A stretch of 35,753 nucleotides of DNA from Candidatus Poribacteria bacterium (GTDB lineage: Bacteria; Poribacteria; WGA-4E; WGA-3G), in NCBI GenBank assembly GCA_022822085.1, contig JAJECK010000043.1:1-35753 (forward strand). Reading direction: 5' to 3'. Every line of letters begins with the position of its first letter. The stretch's first letter is position 1. A program made the translations under genes and the position numbers. Of this stretch, positions 33,711 through 35,753 are shown piece after piece. Below the pieces are notes generated by a model that had not been told where the DNA came from, did no database searches, and worked only from the letters and a program-made list of their open reading frames with translations.

Positions 33711-33932
33711 CGACTTGTGCTAATTAACTTTTTGTACAACATTGTTTCACATAAGTCCAATATTCAGCGAGTTTTCCTCATGAAATATAAGCTCTTCAGT
33801 CCCGTAGGGACGCAAAGTTTATAGCAAAACGTTGGACACCTTCTCTTTAGTCCCGTAGGGACGATATCTCTATATTGCAAAACCTATTATCTGTTAATAC
33901 ATCAAAAATAATCAGTTAACTGGCACAAGTCG
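33711..33932. repeat. Nested palindrome element C
   Basis: The outer inverted repeat CGACTTGTGC (33711-33720) with GCACAAGTCG (33923-33932) is perfect over 10 bp, with TTAAC/GTTAA continuing inside it. Within are two copies of GTCCCGTAGGGAC (33799-33811 and 33850-33862), the same 13-mer as at 16999-17011. A separate perfect 12-bp palindrome AATTCGCGAATT (33678-33689) lies nearer the protease gene. The remaining gap 33655-33982 shows no gene. Confidence 0.6.
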
Positions 33933-33982
33933 TTGTAATTGGACAATGGTAGATGTATAAATGTAATTTCGGTTGGTGAGTA

Positions 33983-34759
33983 TTACCGTATCAAAAATCT
34001 ATCCTCTTTTTCATAGTGTGGAGAAATATCTTGTGTAAATTTAGCAAGGGCACGTTTGCTCAACTCTCTCATCGTTGTTTCTTTCGGTGCCATCTGTGAA
34101 AAGACTAAGGAACCGAGAGAATGCGCTTCGTCTGTGCGTTGTAGATAACCTTCATCCCAAATAATTTCACCACTATCAACATCAAGAATCATCACACGAA
34201 GTAAAATAAGATAGGTTTTTTGCATATAATCTTGATAATCCATAACATAACGTTGCTGTCGATACGAGTATCGTTCCCCATAATAACGTCTTGGACGGGT
34301 GTCTGTGGTAAATCTATAACTACCTATAATAAGTCCTTTCACTTCAAAATATCGTCCTAATTCACTCAACCTTTCTGTGTCTGTAAGCCAATTGTCCCCA
34401 TCTATTTCTTCTCCTGTCATCAGTCGGTCTGTTTCCTGTTTATCTACAATCGTAAAATGCTTCTGTCGAGATAATGTACTCCTCAGAATTTGTGCGATTT
34501 CGCTACCTATTTCAACAGGTATATCATCAATCTTTGAATTGTTTTTATCACTTACAAAAGGCAGGACAGCAAAGTTTGAATAAGTATTGATGTCAATTTC
34601 GGATTGAACTTTAATTGGAATAGGTACGCGAGCCACCTTACTTCCACAAGAACACACCAATAAGGTAAATATAAGCATAATACAACTAATGATGTGTTTA
34701 TAAAGTGGAATCCAATGTTTTTTCATGTTTGAAATGTAGGTGGATAAAAAATTTACCAT
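33983..34759 (-). CDS. CsgG/TolB-like lipoprotein
   Basis: The 258-residue product has an N-terminal signal ending in a lipobox (LLVCSC, acceptor Cys about 38). The domain that follows starts FAVLPFVSDKNNSKID and continues with EIGSEIAQILRSTLSRQKHFTIVDKQETDRLM and LGRYFEVKGLIIGSYRF, the typical CsgG-like layout, then RVMILDVDSGEIIWDEGY. Such proteins report or assemble envelope channels; the exact role here is open. The ATG at 34759 is preceded by AGGA overlapping the end of the TPR gene, so the pair is coupled. An ATG at 34726 would give a shorter signal. Confidence 0.78.
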   Translation of the reverse strand: MVNFLSTYISNMKKHWIPLYKHIISCIMLIFTLLVCSCGSKVARVPIPIKVQSEIDINTYSNFAVLPFVSDKNNSKIDDIPVEIGSEIAQILRSTLSRQKHFTIVDKQETDRLMTGEEIDGDNWLTDTERLSELGRYFEVKGLIIGSYRFTTDTRPRRYYGERYSYRQQRYVMDYQDYMQKTYLILLRVMILDVDSGEIIWDEGYLQRTDEAHSLGSLVFSQMAPKETTMRELSKRALAKFTQDISPHYEKEDRFLIR

Positions 34760-34762
34760 CTG

Positions 34763-35173
34763 TTAGTCCTGTGTTGTGTCTTCAATGTGTATGTCAGATG
34801 ATTCAGATTCTGTTTCTTTACTTTCATCTCCACTACGTCGTATATGCAGGCGGCATCTACGGTAGTTAATACGGTAATATTTACTGTCAGGATCAAGTTC
34901 GGTTGCACGTTGATACGCAGCTTGTGCTTCTTCTATTTTACCCAATGCCTCATATCCGACTCCAAGATTGTTATATGCCAAAGCGTTTTCTGGGTCAATA
35001 GATAAAATTTGCTTCCAACGGAAGATTGCTTCATTCCAAAGTCCCGCTTGTGCTGTTTTTATCGCAAATTGATTATAATCTTGAACTCTCGCAACGTTAT
35101 GAGAAGTACAACCGATCAATGTGAGGAGCATAAAAACGATACAAATGTGGATGATACTATGTGTATTCCGCAT
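34763..35173 (-). CDS. Small TPR lipoprotein
   Basis: The 136-residue product starts with a lipoprotein signal (LTLIGC, Cys22). Two tetratricopeptide repeats follow (about 37-105: GLWNEAIFRWKQILSIDPENALAYNNLGVGYEALGKIEEAQAAYQRATELDP). A charged acidic tail rich in Ser and Glu ends it. TPR repeats bind partner proteins; the CsgG-like lipoprotein encoded 3 bases downstream is the likely partner. A good promoter lies just upstream. Confidence 0.85.
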   Translation of the reverse strand: MRNTHSIIHICIVFMLLTLIGCTSHNVARVQDYNQFAIKTAQAGLWNEAIFRWKQILSIDPENALAYNNLGVGYEALGKIEEAQAAYQRATELDPDSKYYRINYRRCRLHIRRSGDESKETESESSDIHIEDTTQD

Positions 35174-35198
35174 ACTTTCACCTATCCTTTATACTCAC

Positions 35199-35228
35199 AT
35201 TTTACAATGTAATTGCTTTAGATGTCAA
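35199..35228 (-). promoter_or_regulatory. Promoter for the TPR/CsgG-like lipoprotein pair
   Basis: On the minus strand TTGACA (35228-35223) and TAAAAT (35204-35199) have an 18-base spacer, about 25 bases before the start codon. Confidence 0.55.
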
Positions 35229-35365
35229 GGAAAAATAAGGGTGGTTAATAGTTTTAGTTTGGTATAAAATGCATTATCTGATATGCTAATTTAGAATATC
35301 AGATTGATATAAATTAACGTTGGATGGTATTAGAGATATTTAGGTCCTAATGTTTTGGTTTTAGA

Positions 35366-35389
35366 AAATTACATCGGTTGATGTAATTT
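35366..35389. repeat. 10-bp intergenic hairpin
   Basis: AAATTACATC (35366-35375) pairs perfectly with GATGTAATTT (35380-35389) around loop GGTT. Just downstream, AAACAATT (35410-35417) and AATTGTTT (35444-35451) form another inverted pair. The gap 35174-35634 otherwise holds only the promoter and element D. Confidence 0.5.
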
Positions 35390-35472
35390 CTAACTCTACT
35401 TTGAAGTACAAACAATTGGTCTATATAACGTTGTACGCAAACTAATTGTTTACGCTACAAAGTATTACAGTA

Positions 35473-35591
35473 TATCTCATAAATCATAATATCACACCCT
35501 GATCGTAGGGGCGAGGTTACCTCGTCCCTATATAGAAAGGGTTCTTTTATCGGGCGGGGAAACCCCGCCCCTACAAGTGATTTATGAGATA
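35473..35591. repeat. Nested palindrome element D (119 bp)
   Basis: The outer inverted repeat TATCTCATAAATCA (35473-35486) with TGATTTATGAGATA (35578-35591) is perfect over 14 bp. Inside, GTAGGGGCG (35505-35513) pairs with CGCCCCTAC (35566-35574), and each half also folds on its own: GCGAGGT/ACCTCGT and GGGCGGGG/CCCCGCCC. The element is compact, has clear ends and lies between a promoter region and an IS fragment. Confidence 0.7.
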
Positions 35592-35634
35592 CGCTCTACT
35601 TATACCTAATTCATGAACTCATAGCGAGTACGAT

Positions 35635-35753
35635 TTAAGAATCGTTGAAAGTCACACGAAAGTTAATCATAGAACCTGCTAAATATCGAAACCCTAAACG
35701 AGTTTCTTTGAGTTTATCGTAGCTAAGAGCGAGTTTCCGGTAGGTATCTTGCC
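35635..35753 (-). CDS. IS5-like transposase, C-terminal fragment
   Basis: A minus-strand frame enters from the right edge and ends at TAA (35637-35635). It encodes a 39-residue tail with YRKLALSYDKLKETRL and FRYLAGSMINFR. This matches the end of IS5-group DDE transposases, where an (R/K)(K/R)L-x2-xYxKL helix is followed by a hydrophobic helix (LAxxxI). Only the tail is present, so the subgroup is not assignable. The element tip should lie shortly left of 35635 and could overlap element D. Confidence 0.65.
   Translation of the reverse strand, partial: QDTYRKLALSYDKLKETRLGFRYLAGSMINFRVTFNDS

Overview
The window looks like accessory-rich chromosome from an uncultured, moderately AT-rich Gram-negative bacterium. 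The Gram-negative call rests on several lipobox lipoproteins, a C-terminal outer-membrane barrel ending in Phe, and CsgG/TolB-like envelope proteins. The mix of Gfo/Idh and zinc-MDR dehydrogenases, a PhyH dioxygenase, UPF0182, Uma2, DUF5069 and many intergenic palindromes resembles Candidatus Poribacteria (sponge-associated lineage). That placement is inference from gene style, not a phylogenetic result. Transposase fragments lie at both edges: an IS3-type OrfA start at 1-62 and an IS5-type C-terminus at 35635-35753.

Layout. 336-800 (-): stand-alone TIR-like (Cap12-type) protein, with a consensus promoter facing a divergent consensus promoter for a Gfo/Idh oxidoreductase (1042-2070), followed by a zinc MDR dehydrogenase (2150-3166). 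After an 0.8 kb repeat-bearing gap come endonuclease IV, a membrane zinc-ribbon protein, two paralogous lipoproteins (the second with a long Asn/Gly repeat), Obg GTPase and glutamate 5-kinase. Convergent to these is a minus-strand pair: a CsgG/FlgT-like protein and a xylose-type binding lipoprotein. 13390-23662 holds a MoxR / DUF58 / SpoIIM-like / RDD / membrane-protein set of the kind usually clustered. Here it is split by a palindrome island, a coiled-coil protein and a type ISP-like restriction-modification gene broken by one in-frame amber codon. 23659-27049 (-): queG, pheA, a DUF5069 gene and a Uma2 endonuclease-fold gene. 27246-35173 (-): UPF0182, a metalloprotease/beta-propeller/barrel fusion, a CsgG-like lipoprotein and a TPR lipoprotein.

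Most notable. (1) The DUF5069 gene at 26047-26292 is open across its whole family length except for one UGA. That UGA sits exactly where the family has a conserved Cys (GEYxYxCPxD). A perfect 7-bp hairpin follows, with its loop starting 19 nt after the UGA and a G in the first two loop positions. This is the pattern of a bacterial selenocysteine codon plus SECIS and may be a new selenoprotein family. (2) Four intergenic islands (3249-3343, 16761-17141, 33711-33932, 35473-35591) share one architecture: an outer inverted repeat enclosing one or more short GC-rich palindromes. They look like composite nested-palindrome elements. (3) The moxR leader starts with a 72-nt nested hairpin directly after an extended -10 promoter.

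No rRNA, tRNA or CRISPR array was recognised. Family calls come from reading motifs, and no database search was run.
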